A stretch of DNA of 64,000 bases, taken from Listeria aquatica FSL S10-1188 (GTDB lineage: Bacteria; Bacillota; Bacilli; Lactobacillales; Listeriaceae). Below the pieces are notes generated by a model. The model saw nothing but the letters and a program-made list of their open reading frames with translations. It had not been told where the DNA came from and searched no databases. A program made the position numbers and the translations under genes. The DNA is taken from assembly GCF_000525795.1 (NCBI RefSeq), contig NZ_AOCG01000014.1:27945-91944 (forward strand). Reading direction: 5' to 3'. Every line of letters starts with the position of its first letter. Within the stretch, counting starts at the first letter, position 1. This document shows, piece after piece, positions 11,354 to 21,689 of this stretch.

Positions 11354-13315
11354 GATTCATCCGCCCCCTCTACCATATTTTCATTGTCTAGAATATTTGA
11401 ATCATCTTCGAGGCTAAATTCTACGTGAGACTCAATCCACTTCCGGCGAGGCTCAACTTTATCTCCCATAAGTGTTGCAACACGACGTTCTGCTCTTGCC
11501 ACATCTTCCATCCGCACCCGAATCAAAGTTCGTGTTTCCGGATTCATAGTTGTTTCCCAGAGCTGGTCGGCATTCATTTCCCCAAGACCTTTGTAACGCT
11601 GAATCATGTAGCCTTTCCCAATTGTTTGAATCGCTCCATCCAGTTCGTCATCAGTCCACGCATATTCAATCACTTCTTTCTTGCCGCTTCCCTTGCTTAC
11701 TTTATAAAGTGGAGGCAAAGCAATGTATACCTTCCCCATTTCAATGAGCGGGCGCATATACCGGTAAAAGAAAGTGAGAAGTAAGACTTGAATATGTGCC
11801 CCGTCAGTATCCGCATCTGTCATGATAATAATCTTGTCGTAGTTGCAATCTTCTACTTCAAATTCTGGACCAACACCAGCACCCACCGTGTGAATAATGG
11901 TGTTGATTTCTTCATTTTTTAAAATATCTTGGAGTTTTGCCTTTTCAGCATTAATGACTTTCCCGCGAAGTGGCAAAATAGCTTGAAAATGCCGATCGCG
12001 TCCTTGTTTAGCTGATCCTCCGGCTGAGTCCCCCTCAACCAGATAAAGTTCGTTTCGGCTTGCATTACGAGATTGCGCTGGTGTCAGTTTCCCAGAAAGA
12101 AGGGTTTCCGAGCGCTTCCGTTTCTTGCCATTACGCGTTTCTTCACGCGCTTTTCGAGCTGCTTCTCGTGCTTCTCGTGCTTTGATCGCCTTTTTAATGA
12201 GCAAACTACTTGTATCTGGATTTTCCGCAAGAAAATAAGCGATGTGCTCAGCAACCACAGCCTCCGTTGCCGCACGTGCTTCTGTCGTTCCTAATTTTTC
12301 CTTCGTTTGCCCTTCAAATTGGAGCATTCGCTCGGGTACGCGAACTGATAAAACAGCTGATAAGCCTTCACGAATATCGCTACCTTCAAGGTTTTTATCT
12401 TTTTCCTTTAAAAGTCCAACTCGTTTTGCGTATTCATTAAAGACACGAGTCATCGCAGAACGCATTCCAGCTTCGTGAGTTCCCGCATTTGGCGTCCGAA
12501 CATTGTTAACGAAGCTAAGCACCGTTTCCGAATAGCCATCGTTAAACTGAAAAGCCATTTCAATTTCGATATCGTTGCTTTCACCTTCAAAAGCAACAAC
12601 AGGATGCAAGACATCTTTTCCTTCATTGATATATTCAACAAAGTTTTTGACACCTTCTTCAAAATAAAATGCTTCTCCCATGCCAACACGTTCATCGATT
12701 AGTTCAATTCGCAAACCTTTAAGCAAGAACGCGGATTCGCGCAGACGTTCTGATAAGACTTCATAGTTGAACGAAGTGACTGGAAAAATCTCTGGATCAG
12801 GCTTAAATCGGAGTGTCGTTCCTGTATCTTTTGTTTTACCAATTTTAGTAAGCTTACTTACCGGTTTCCCGCCATGCTCAAAACGTTGTTCATAAATAGC
12901 TTGGTCACGGTGAATCGTCACCGTTAGCCATTCCGAAAGTGCATTAACAACTGATGAACCTACGCCGTGCAATCCACCACTTGTTTTATAACCGCCTTCT
13001 TGACCAAATTTCCCACCAGCATGCAAAACGGTCAAAATAACTTCTACTGTTGACTTTCCCGTTTTATGCATTCCGATCGGCATACCACGACCATGGTCGG
13101 TTACACTCACGCTTCCGTCTTCATGTAAAATTACTTTGATTTCTTTCCCATATCCATTTAATGCTTCATCGACAGAATTATCGACAATTTCATATACTAA
13201 ATGATGAAGTCCACGTACATCAGTTGATCCAATATACATTGCAGGTCTTTTCCGAACCGCTTCCAGTCCTTCCAGTACCTGAATAGAATCATCGTTGTAT
13301 TCACTTTTTTTTCAT
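11350..13315 (-). CDS. parE: DNA topoisomerase IV subunit B ParE (N-terminus frameshifted)
   Basis: ATPase subunit of topoisomerase IV. The GHKL ATP site ([41 protein letters not shown]) and the TOPRIM motifs ([27 protein letters not shown]) are intact. An eight-T run at 13305-13312 puts the first residues out of frame. With seven T the protein starts at ATG 13315 and reads [20 protein letters not shown]; with nine T it could start at 13319 instead. AGGAG lies 10 or 6 bases upstream respectively. About 655 residues. Confidence 0.95.
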
Positions 13316-13377
13316 CCATTCAAAACTCCTTTCATCTTCATCCTGCCACATTTTCTTAAGTTGTTCTAAAAGCCGTG

Positions 13378-13404
13378 AAAAAACAGGCCCAGAAAGAACC
13401 TGTT
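13378..13404 (-). terminator. Terminator after the CoA-binding protein gene
   Basis: Stem AACAGG / CCTGTT with an 11-base loop, followed by six T on the minus strand, just downstream of the stop at 13411. Confidence 0.6.
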
Positions 13405-13410
13405 CACCTG

Positions 13411-13818
13411 TTAATGTTCCATTTCGCGGTAAGCTACCTTAATGCATTTGTCCATAATCACTGGGTAATGATTTTCTAGAAGTTCATAAGCTTCTTCGTT
13501 AAAAAGCCCAAGTTGTGCCCAGAAAACATCAGCATCTATATTTAGGAAATCACGCGCAATCTCTGGTAAAAACTCAGAACGCCGAAAAACATTGACAATA
13601 TCCACATGCTCCTCAATTTCGCCAAGGCTTGCTACCGTTTTCTCCGAAAGAATTTCTGTCGCCTTTGGATTTACAGGAATAATTCGATAACCCGCTCCCT
13701 GCATAAACTTAGCAACCTTATAGCTTGTTCGTTCTGGATTATCACTTAACCCAACAACCGCAATGGTTTTTGCTGATTTTAGGATCGTATCAATTTGTTG
13801 TTTACTCGGGTTTTGCAC
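13411..13818 (-). CDS. CoA-binding domain protein (YneT/YccU-like)
   Basis: A single Rossmann-fold CoA-binding domain of 135 residues (TIAVVGLSDNPERTSYKVA near the N-terminus, RIIPVNPKATEILSEK). The family resembles the CoA-binding domain of succinyl-CoA ligase; its cellular role is unknown. A homologue sits between plsY and parE in Bacillus (yneT), and the same neighbours are found here. Reading frame intact. Confidence 0.88.
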   Translation of the reverse strand: MQNPSKQQIDTILKSAKTIAVVGLSDNPERTSYKVAKFMQGAGYRIIPVNPKATEILSEKTVASLGEIEEHVDIVNVFRRSEFLPEIARDFLNIDADVFWAQLGLFNEEAYELLENHYPVIMDKCIKVAYREMEH

Positions 13819-14028
13819 GCTACTTGCCCCTTTCCTTTGAACAAGAAGTTCGTTCGCTTTTTAACGTTTCTATTCAAAGTACTATTTTATCGTTTAAATG
13901 CCTCATTGTAAAGCCACTAACCAAGAGTTCGCTAAAAAGAGGTAGCAAATTCCTCGCTTTTTCACCATTTCGATGTAAACTATGCTATAATTCATAACAG
14001 CAAATACCGTTACAAAAGGGGTTTTAAA

Positions 14029-14625
14029 ATGATTACCAAATTGGTGTTACTGTGCCTCGCCGCATATATCATCGGATCCATTCCGTCTGGCCTTTGGATT
14101 GGAAAGCTATTTTATAAAAAAGATATTCGAGAATTCGGTAGCGGAAACTTAGGTGCTACAAACTCATTTCGCGTTCTCGGGGTAAAGGCAGGTTCTGTTG
14201 TCACTGTCATTGATATCTTAAAAGGATCACTTGCAACGCTACTACCGTTTTTCTTTTTACCACAACTTGATGCCCATTTTATGTTGCTAACGGGCGTTTT
14301 TGCGATCATTGGGCATAGTTTCCCTATCTTTGCTAGCTTCCGCGGGGGAAAAGCCGTCGCTACTTCTGCCGGTGTCGTGCTCGCTTATGCACCACTTCTA
14401 TTCATTGCTGCTATCGTTGTCTTTCTTTTAACACTTAAGATCAGCAAATATGTATCTTTAAGCTCAATGGTTGCAGCTGTTGCCGCATTTATCATTTCCC
14501 TTTTTATGGGTGATGTGATTTTAATCGTGCTCATCACATGCTTAGCTTTATTCATTATTTGGCGGCACCGTGCTAATATTAAGCGAATTCGAAATGGCGA
14601 AGAACCGAAAATCACTTGGATGTAA
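14029..14625 (+). CDS. plsY: Acyl-phosphate:glycerol-3-phosphate acyltransferase PlsY
   Basis: Multi-spanning membrane enzyme that makes lysophosphatidic acid from acyl-phosphate and glycerol-3-phosphate, the first step of phospholipid synthesis. Shows the three family motifs: GSIPSG near residue 17, [12 protein letters not shown] near 35-47, and [18 protein letters not shown] near 95-112. 198 residues, intact, with AAAGGGG upstream of the ATG. Divergent from the CoA-binding protein gene. Confidence 0.96.
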   Translation: MITKLVLLCLAAYIIGSIPSGLWIGKLFYKKDIREFGSGNLGATNSFRVLGVKAGSVVTVIDILKGSLATLLPFFFLPQLDAHFMLLTGVFAIIGHSFPIFASFRGGKAVATSAGVVLAYAPLLFIAAIVVFLLTLKISKYVSLSSMVAAVAAFIISLFMGDVILIVLITCLALFIIWRHRANIKRIRNGEEPKITWM

Positions 14626-14639
14626 GATGTAAAGCAAAG

Positions 14640-14676
14640 GAATTCAGCGTACCTAAGTACGCTGAATTCTTTTTTT
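14640..14676 (+). terminator. Terminator downstream of plsY
   Basis: 13-bp stem GAATTCAGCGTAC / GTACGCTGAATTC with a four-base loop and seven T. Confidence 0.92.
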
Positions 14677-15547
14677 ATCCAAGTTGAATGCTGTATTCTG
14701 ACGTAAAAATGGCTTCAGGATCCAAATGCTCGATTCCCGCTTTATCTCGAAGCTCAACGGACTCCCCAATACTATCTGCGATTCCAAACCAGGGTTCTAT
14801 ACATAAAAATGGTGCACCGTCCCCTGGTGTCCAGATGCCAACAAAAGGAAAATGAGGGAAGGAAACCTTAACGAAATGTGGATGTTTTTTCGAACGAATA
14901 GCTATTTCATTTCCATTTAGTCCTTCAAAGATAAGCGCATCGTTTTCAAATAAGGAATAGTCAAGTGCTAGTGTCTCAGTTTTTTCATCGGCTAGCGGCT
15001 TTAATTTCCCACTGCGATAAGGTCCTTCAAGTAAAAGTGTATCAAGTTTTTCTTTTTGACCAAAATCAAGATAGTAGTCCTCAAATTTCGTTCCTTCTGT
15101 AAGTGGAACGTTGAATGCGGGGTGCGCACCGATAGAAAAATAAATTCGCTCTTTGTCTGTGTTTTCAACTTGATACTCAACTTGAACTTGATCCTCAAGT
15201 AGCGTATAAGTAACTCTTAAGCGAAAAGAAAAAGGATAGATGAGTTTCGATTTATCATCAGCCTCTAGCTCAAGTATGGCTTGATTTCCGACTAATTCAA
15301 CTGCAGTAAACGTTTTGTCCCGTGCAAAACCATGTTGCGTTAAGTGAAAGGCCTCCCCATCTACATAATAGGTATCGTCCACTAAACGGCCCACAGTCGG
15401 AAATAAAATTGGTGCATGTCTTCCCCAAAATGCTTTTTCGGCATCCCACAAATAGTCTAGTCCTGTTTTCTTGTGGTAAATTCGTGTTAGTTCAGCTCCC
15501 TGTTCCGTTAATTCAACAAGTAGCGACTCATTTTCTAATTTAATCAT
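14675..15547 (-). CDS. Aldose 1-epimerase family protein (LacX/GalM-like)
   Basis: A 290-residue beta-sandwich sugar mutarotase-like protein (FPTVGRLVDDTYYV, LTQHGFARDKTFT, IGAHPAFNVPL, CIEPWFGIADSIG). His in QHGFAR, His in GAHPAF and Glu in CIEPW are at the places expected for the mutarotase site. The natural sugar is unknown. The start overlaps the upstream yneQ-like stop by 4 bases, so it is the last gene of a three-gene operon. Confidence 0.88.
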   Translation of the reverse strand: MIKLENESLLVELTEQGAELTRIYHKKTGLDYLWDAEKAFWGRHAPILFPTVGRLVDDTYYVDGEAFHLTQHGFARDKTFTAVELVGNQAILELEADDKSKLIYPFSFRLRVTYTLLEDQVQVEYQVENTDKERIYFSIGAHPAFNVPLTEGTKFEDYYLDFGQKEKLDTLLLEGPYRSGKLKPLADEKTETLALDYSLFENDALIFEGLNGNEIAIRSKKHPHFVKVSFPHFPFVGIWTPGDGAPFLCIEPWFGIADSIGESVELRDKAGIEHLDPEAIFTSEYSIQLG

Positions 15548-15870
15548 TCCGTATCTCCCCTCAAATGAAACCGATCAATTTGGTCCCATTTTCCTTCTTC
15601 TTCCAAAATTTTCAGTTGAATATCACCGAACAAATCATAATGAGGTAGATCCTTATGCCCGTAATCAATATAATTTTCCGGTAAATGATATTTTCTGCCC
15701 CATCTTTTTAAGGCTTCAATGTCAGCGCTTGCAGCTTTCGTCACGGTTTTAGAATTAGGAAACCGGTCATCAAGCCAGTAATGTGTTAAAAGCGCAACCT
15801 CACCTTGTTCTGCCTTTTTTTTAAACGCTATTAATTCCTCACGTTGTACACCAAAGGCCATTTTTTTCAT
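15544..15870 (-). CDS. YneQ-like conserved protein of unknown function
   Basis: 108 residues, no signal peptide or membrane segment, rich in charged residues (FKKKAEQGEVALLTHYWLDD, WGRKYHLPENYIDYGHKDLP). In Bacillus a similar small protein (YneQ) follows the YneP thioesterase near plsY and parE, and the same neighbours are seen here. It overlaps both neighbours by 4 bases (ATGA). No function is proposed. Confidence 0.75.
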   Translation of the reverse strand: MKKMAFGVQREELIAFKKKAEQGEVALLTHYWLDDRFPNSKTVTKAASADIEALKRWGRKYHLPENYIDYGHKDLPHYDLFGDIQLKILEEEGKWDQIDRFHLRGDTE

Positions 15871-16295
15871 CCTTCCTCAAGCGCTTGTAAATATTTTTCA
15901 TGCCAGTCTTTTAACTCTCGTTTTAGCGCAACCGGTTTAAAATCGTCTTTTGTTACACAAACGTGTTTTGTCTCACCTGTAATTGCAATTTCGCCACTAT
16001 CTGCATAACAAATTTCATAGCCATATGTGACGCGTAAGCCATCGTAGGCTAATAACCAAGTCTTAACAATCGCTTCTTGCCCGTAACGCAGTGGTTTTCC
16101 GTAATGAATCGAAACATCAATAACTGGCGATAAAAAGCCGAGCTGCTCCATGTCATAATAACGGAGGCCGAGGCTTTCTTCGATGAAGTGGTTCCGCCCA
16201 AGCTCCATCCATACAAGATAATTAGCGTGATAGACAACGCCCATTTGATCCGTTTCTGCGTAGCGAACTTCTATTTTGGTTTCCGTATATAACAT
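15867..16295 (-). CDS. Hotdog-fold acyl-CoA thioesterase (YneP/YbgC type)
   Basis: 142 residues with the 4-hydroxybenzoyl-CoA thioesterase-like motif RYAETDQMGVVYHANYL at about residues 11-27; the Asp is the likely catalytic residue. It probably hydrolyses short or medium acyl-CoA; the actual substrate is unknown. First gene of the operon with the YneQ-like and epimerase-like genes. Confidence 0.88.
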   Translation of the reverse strand: MLYTETKIEVRYAETDQMGVVYHANYLVWMELGRNHFIEESLGLRYYDMEQLGFLSPVIDVSIHYGKPLRYGQEAIVKTWLLAYDGLRVTYGYEICYADSGEIAITGETKHVCVTKDDFKPVALKRELKDWHEKYLQALEEG

Positions 16296-16371
16296 AAACT
16301 GGTCCCTCCAAAAAACAATATCCTTTTCTATTTTAGCAAATTATCGGAGAAAAAAGAAATCTGAGCATAAT

Positions 16372-16424
16372 AAAAAGCCCCTTGCTTTCTAGTTGCCTAG
16401 AATAGTTCTAGAAAGCAGGAGACT
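16372..16424 (-). terminator. Terminator downstream of codY
   Basis: Long stem built around TGCTTTCTAG / CTAGAAAGCA, extended by AGTCTCC/GGGGCT with mismatches, then TTTTTATT on the minus strand. Confidence 0.82.
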
Positions 16425-16437
16425 TTTATCTTTAAAT

Positions 16438-17217
16438 TTAGCTATTTTTTAGTTTTTCAAGTTCAACTAGGAATTTATCATTTAATACACGGATAAAGGT
16501 TCCTTTCATTCCTAGTGAGCGTGAATCAATGACGCCAGCACTTTCTAATTTACGAAGTGCATTGACGATAACTGAACGAGTAATTCCTACGCGGTCAGCA
16601 ATTTTAGAAGCTACTAATAAGCCTTCTTTTCCATTTAATTCATCAAAGATGTGTTCAATTGCTTCAAGTTCACTATATGAAAGCGAGCTGATTGCCATTT
16701 GTACGACAGCACGGCTACGCGCTTCTTCTTCAATTTCTTCCGCTTTTTCATGTAGAATTTCCATGCCTACAACAGTGCTTCCGTATTCAGCAAGTAAAAG
16801 ATCATCATCTGTAAAATTATTTTCCATACGTGATAAAATAAGAGTTCCAAGGCGCTCTCCTCCGCCTAAAACAGGAACGATTGTTGTTAAACCTTTGGTG
16901 AATAAGTCAGTATTTTCAATTGGGAAAGCAGTATATTGGCTTGAAACTTCTAGGTTTGCAGAAGTTTCATTCACATTAAACAAACTTTGTGTATATTCTT
17001 CCGGGAATTGACGTTCAGAAAGCATTTGTTTCATACGTTCATTTTCAATGGGTAAAATTTCTGAATAACCAAGAAGTTTTCCTTTACGACTAACGATATA
17101 CGTATTGGCTTCGATCACATCACTCAGTGTATCTGCCATTTCTTTAAAGTTAACTGTTTTTCCTGAAGTATTTTGTAACATTGCATTAATCTTTCTTGTT
17201 TTTTCTAATAAGCTCAT
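16438..17217 (-). CDS. codY: Global regulator CodY
   Basis: GTP- and branched-chain-amino-acid-sensing repressor of stationary-phase, nutrient and virulence genes. N-terminal GAF domain (residues about 1-155) and C-terminal winged helix with [19 protein letters not shown] at about 203-221. 259 residues, exactly the usual length, intact. It lies 21 bp after hslU as the last gene of the xerC-hslV-hslU-codY cluster, the standard Firmicute order. Confidence 0.98.
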   Translation of the reverse strand: MSLLEKTRKINAMLQNTSGKTVNFKEMADTLSDVIEANTYIVSRKGKLLGYSEILPIENERMKQMLSERQFPEEYTQSLFNVNETSANLEVSSQYTAFPIENTDLFTKGLTTIVPVLGGGERLGTLILSRMENNFTDDDLLLAEYGSTVVGMEILHEKAEEIEEEARSRAVVQMAISSLSYSELEAIEHIFDELNGKEGLLVASKIADRVGITRSVIVNALRKLESAGVIDSRSLGMKGTFIRVLNDKFLVELEKLKNS

Positions 17218-17237
17218 AATTAGCTCCTCCTAAAATT

Positions 17238-18645
17238 TTATAAAATAAATTGGGTCAAATCTTTGCTTTGCATAATCGAATCGAGTTTTTCATTTACATA
17301 TTTTTCCGTAATCGTCACTTGATCTAAGTTGATGTCAGGTGCTTCAAATAGCAGATCTTCAAGTAATTTTTCAAGAATCGTGTGAAGACGTCTAGCGCCG
17401 ATATTATCTGTTTCTTGGTTGACTTGAAAAGCAATTTCAGCAAGTCTTGCAACAGCTTCTTTTGTAAAAATAAGTTCAATACCTTCTGAACGAAGCAGTG
17501 CTTTATATTGCTTAATCAGTGCGTTGTCCGGTTCAGTTAAAATCTTGACAAAATCTTCTTGCGATAATTTATCAAGTTCAATTCGAATCGGAAAACGACC
17601 TTGGAGCTCAGGAATTAAATCAGATGGTTTCGACATATGGAAAGCTCCAGCCGCAATAAATAAAATGAATTCTGTATTCACAAGTCCATATTTCGTCACC
17701 ACTTGAGACCCTTCGACAATCGGAAGAATATCACGCTGAACTCCTTCTCGCGATACTTGAGCACCATTTCCGCTTTCTTTTGTTGCGACTTTATCGATTT
17801 CATCAATAAAGATAATTCCTGTCTGCTCAGCTCTTCTAACAGCTAATGCTGCAACTTCTTCTTGATCAATGAGTTTTGAAGCTTCATCTTCAAATAAGAT
17901 TTTCTTAGCTTCTTTCACCGTCACCCTGCGTTTCTTTTTATTTTTCGGCAAGAGACTAGAAAAAGCTTCCTGCATACCTGCTAATTGATCCATTCCCCCG
18001 CCACGCATCATGTCAAACATCGGATTTTGCTGTTCGGTAACTTCGACCGTTACCATCTCATCATCAAGTTCTCCGCGCTCTAGTCGATACTCAAGCTGAT
18101 TACGCTTTTGCTTCAACGTTTCATCAACGGGTTCACTTTCTTCTTCTGAAGAACGAGACGCATTTTGAAACAACGCTTCAAATGGATTTTGTGAAGTCGT
18201 TTGTTTTTTCTTGTCTGCTGGGGCAAGAAGCTTAATAATTTTCTTTTCAGCATTTTTTTTCTGCTTTAAAACGAACCGTTTGCATTTTTTCTTCTTTGAC
18301 TAGTCGAACAGAAACTTCTACCAGATCACGAACCATTGATTCAACATCACGCCCAACGTAACCCACTTCTGTGAATTTCGTAGCCTCTACTTTCGTAAAA
18401 GGTGCTTTGACGATTTTTGCAATTCGGCGCGCAATTTCTGTTTTCCCAACACCAGTTGGACCAATCATTAAAATATTTTTGGGAATGATTTCATCACGCA
18501 TCGCTTCATCCATCATCATTCGGCGATAGCGATTTCTAAGGGCAACAGCGACTGATTTTTTAGCGCCGGTTTGACCAATGATATATTGATCCAGTTTTTC
18601 AACAATTTGACGTGGTGTTAATTGAGAAGTTGCTCCATTTTCCAC
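17238..18645 (-). CDS. hslU: HslU (ClpY) ATPase of the HslUV protease (frameshifted)
   Basis: AAA+ unfoldase that feeds substrates to HslV. Walker A GPTGVGKT near residues 62-69, Walker B FIDEIDK, sensor region GRFPIRIEL and the C-terminal tail ending LTQFIL, which docks into HslV. Two GTG starts are possible; 18645 is 8 bases from GAGG, whereas 18654 has almost no spacing. The frame breaks in eight T at 18253-18260; seven T join [15 protein letters not shown] and give about 466 residues. Confidence 0.95.
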
Positions 18646-18658
18646 CTCTATCACCTCT

Positions 18659-19198
18659 TTATAATTCTTCTACGATAATGTTGCCATTTGTAAAAACACA
18701 AATCTCTGAAGCAATTTCAAGGGCATGTTTCGCAATTTCTTTTGCTTCCATATCCTCTCCGATGTGACGCATGAGTGCACGACCAGCAGCAAGTGCATAA
18801 TTCCCACCAGAGCCGATTGCAAGGATCCCATCATCTGGTTCTATAACTTCCCCTGTTCCAGAAACGAGTAACAGAGTTTCTTCATCCATTACGATTAACA
18901 TGGCTTCTAGTTTTCGAAGCGCATTGTCACTGCGCCATTCTTTAGCAAGCTCAACAGCTGCGCGTTCAAGATTCCCATTATATTCATTTAGTTTACTTTC
19001 AAATTTTTCAAACAACGTAAAAGCGTCTGCAACTGAACCTGCAAAGCCAGCAATCACTCGGTCGTGAAACAAACGTCTTACCTTTCGAGCCGTATGCTTC
19101 ATCACCACTGATTCACCAAGTGTTACCTGCCCGTCACCAGCCATTGCACCCTTACCATTATGCTTAATAGCAAAAATTGTCGTTGCATGCAATTCCAT
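18659..19198 (-). CDS. hslV: HslV (ClpQ) peptidase subunit
   Basis: Proteasome-like threonine peptidase. The catalytic N-terminal Thr becomes exposed by removing a short propeptide before [20 protein letters not shown]; the conserved HTARKVRRL and [14 protein letters not shown] follow. 179 residues, intact, 21 bp after xerC. Confidence 0.97.
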   Translation of the reverse strand: MELHATTIFAIKHNGKGAMAGDGQVTLGESVVMKHTARKVRRLFHDRVIAGFAGSVADAFTLFEKFESKLNEYNGNLERAAVELAKEWRSDNALRKLEAMLIVMDEETLLLVSGTGEVIEPDDGILAIGSGGNYALAAGRALMRHIGEDMEAKEIAKHALEIASEICVFTNGNIIVEEL

Positions 19199-19219
19199 TA
19201 GTCAACTACCTCCTATTTT

Positions 19220-20124
19220 TCATGCCCGAGGATGATGCTTCATATAAGTAGTTTTGAGATGTTCTTTAGTAACATGGGTATAGATTTGTGTAGAAGATAA
19301 ACTCGCATGTCCTAAAAGTTCCTGAACCGTTCGCATATCCGCTCCATTGTTCAAAAGATCCGTTGCAAACGTATGACGCAACATATGCGGATGAATCTTT
19401 CTTGTCAAAGCTGCTTTTTCGATGGTCTTCGTTAAACAATAGCGAATGCCACGTGTTGAAAGCGGATCGGCGTAGTGATTTATAAGTAAAGCATCATGAT
19501 GTTTATGATATTTGTTTGAAAGAATAGCTCGTCCCTTTTCAAGATATACACTAAGCGCATCCTCTAAAAAAGAGCCATATGGAACATATCTTTCTTTGTT
19601 TCCCTTCCCTTTAATCAAAATAGCTTGATAGGTATTATCGATGTCCGAAAGCTGTATCTGCGCGGCTTCAGAAACACGTATCCCAGTTCCATAAAGCAGT
19701 TCTAGAATAACACGATTACGAAGTGTAAGTGGTTCATCATTTTCATAAACGACCTGAAATAAAGCTTCCATTTCTTCGTTATAGAAAAACTTTGGAAGCC
19801 TGAGATCTTTTTTTTGCGTGCGAGACATATGTAAATGGATTGTCAGAAATCACACCCTCACGAATCAAAAAATGATAAAAACTACGCAAACTTGAAATCT
19901 TTCGTGCGACAGAAGTGCGAGAAAATTGTCGTTCATTGAGCATAGTTAAATATAAACGAACAACTAAATAGTCCACCTCCGTGAAGCTTTCAATTGCTTG
20001 TTGATTTAAAAAAAGTTTGAAAATCATGAATATCCTCAAAATAGGCAATTTCCGTATTATCCGAATAGTTTCTTTCCACTCGAAGATAATCCATAAACTT
20101 GGGTAAAAACTGCTCTTCTTCCAT
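19220..20124 (-). CDS. xerC: Tyrosine recombinase XerC (CodV; two frameshifts)
   Basis: Resolves chromosome dimers at dif with XerD. The catalytic residues are visible: Arg in GTGIRVSEA, HxxR in [26 protein letters not shown] with the nucleophilic Tyr. The start at 20124 ([20 protein letters not shown]) follows GAGAGGTGG. One extra base lies in the A-run 20008-20014 and one in the T-run 19808-19815. Restored length is about 300 residues, normal for the family. Confidence 0.94.
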
Positions 20125-20305
20125 GATAAATCCACCTCTCAAACAACTCCATCGTAACACAAGGAAAAGCGAGTTGCAATAATTTTACGCATTTTTCACA
20201 ACATTTCCAATTAAATTAGAATCCGCGTCAATTCAAGCGATTTGAAAGCTATAGTCAATCTGTCAAACCTACTGTATAAAAGTTGGACTATTCAAACAAA
20301 TGAAA

Positions 20306-20342
20306 TCAAAAGAAGATAAAGGCTAGCACACTAGCCCTTATC
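20306..20342 (-). terminator. Terminator after trmFO
   Basis: Stem GATAAGGGCTAG / CTAGCCTTTATC with a four-base loop, then TTCTTTT on the minus strand. Confidence 0.65.
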
Positions 20343-20355
20343 CATTATAGTCGTT

Positions 20356-21660
20356 TTATAATTCTTCTGCAACACTTTTTATAGCAGCTAACGCTCTTTC
20401 AGCTAATTTAGCATTGCGTTCTTGTTTAGCACGAATTTTTTCAGGTAGTTCTGGGAACAAACCGAAGTTTACATTCATCGGTTGAAAGGTTTTGGTATTC
20501 GTAGAAGTAATATAATTAGCCATACTTCCGATCGCACTTTCTCTTGGAAACACAATTGGTTCTTCCGAAGATACAAAGCGCGCAGCATTAATCCCAGCGG
20601 CAAGACCACTAGCAGCTGATTCCACGTAGCCTTCAACCCCTGTCATTTGACCTGCAAAGAACAAATCCTTACGAGTCTTTAATTGATAGGTACTTTGCAT
20701 CGCCTTCGGAGAATTAATAAATGTATTCCGATGCATCACTCCATAGCGGATAATTTCCGCATTTTCTAAACCAGGAATCATTTGAAAGACACGTTTTTGT
20801 TCGCCCCACTTCAAATGAGTTTGAAAACCTACCATATTGTAAAGTGTTCCAGCCGCATCGTCTTGACGAAGCTGAAGGACCGCATAAGGACGTTTTCCAG
20901 TCTTTGGATCTTCAAGGCCAACTGGTTTAAGAGGACCAAACAGCATGGTTTTAATCCCACGTTTCGCCATCACTTCAATTGGCATACACCCTTCAAAGAA
21001 AACCTCTTTTTCAAAGCTCTTTAACTCAGCAGTTTCTGCACTAATCAAGGCTTCATAGAACGCAGTAAATTCTTCTTGTGTCATTGGACAATTGAGATAT
21101 GCCGCTTCACCTTTATCATAACGAGATTTTAAATAAACTTTTTCCATATCAATACTATCTTTTTCGATAATTGGAGCTGCCGCATCATAAAAATACAGAT
21201 AATCTTCTCCAGTAACTTTGCGAATTTCTTCGGCTAACGCTTCACTCGTCAGTGGACCCGTTGCAATAATTGTCGGGCCTTCTGGTATTGCTGTCACTTC
21301 TTCGTTAAAGACCGTTACAAGCGGATGATTTTTCACTTGTTCAGTTACATAGCCGGAAAATTCATGACGGTCAACAGCGAGCGCACCTCCAGCCGGAACA
21401 GAAGCTCGATCAGCCGCTTTTATAATAATCGAATCAAGCATTCGCATTTCTTCTTTGATAACTCCAACCGCATTTGTTAAACCATTTGCACGAAGTGAGT
21501 TCGTACAAACTAGCTCAGCAAATTTATCCGTATGGTGGGCTGGCGTTTGCTTCACTGGACGCATTTCATATAAATGCACTTTTACTCCACGCTTCGCGAG
21601 TTGCCAAGCTGCTTCACTTCCAGCTAAGCCCGCTCCAATTACATTGACCGTCTTTTCCAA
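20356..21660 (-). CDS. trmFO: Folate-dependent tRNA (uracil-54-C5)-methyltransferase TrmFO
   Basis: Methylates U54 of tRNA with 5,10-methylenetetrahydrofolate and FADH2. The FAD motif [16 protein letters not shown] is at residues 7-22, followed by [10 protein letters not shown] and, near the C-terminus, [19 protein letters not shown]. 434 residues, intact. It lies between topA and xerC as in Bacillus (gid). Confidence 0.97.
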   Translation of the reverse strand: MEKTVNVIGAGLAGSEAAWQLAKRGVKVHLYEMRPVKQTPAHHTDKFAELVCTNSLRANGLTNAVGVIKEEMRMLDSIIIKAADRASVPAGGALAVDRHEFSGYVTEQVKNHPLVTVFNEEVTAIPEGPTIIATGPLTSEALAEEIRKVTGEDYLYFYDAAAPIIEKDSIDMEKVYLKSRYDKGEAAYLNCPMTQEEFTAFYEALISAETAELKSFEKEVFFEGCMPIEVMAKRGIKTMLFGPLKPVGLEDPKTGKRPYAVLQLRQDDAAGTLYNMVGFQTHLKWGEQKRVFQMIPGLENAEIIRYGVMHRNTFINSPKAMQSTYQLKTRKDLFFAGQMTGVEGYVESAASGLAAGINAARFVSSEEPIVFPRESAIGSMANYITSTNTKTFQPMNVNFGLFPELPEKIRAKQERNAKLAERALAAIKSVAEEL

Positions 21661-21689
21661 CTAACTTCCTCCTTCGATCAGATCTCCGC

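Noticed and set aside
12073..12294. Open frames antisense to parE, topA, proA and other core genes
   Set aside because: They are shadows of well-conserved genes, with Ser/Phe/Arg-rich low-value translations and no binding sites.
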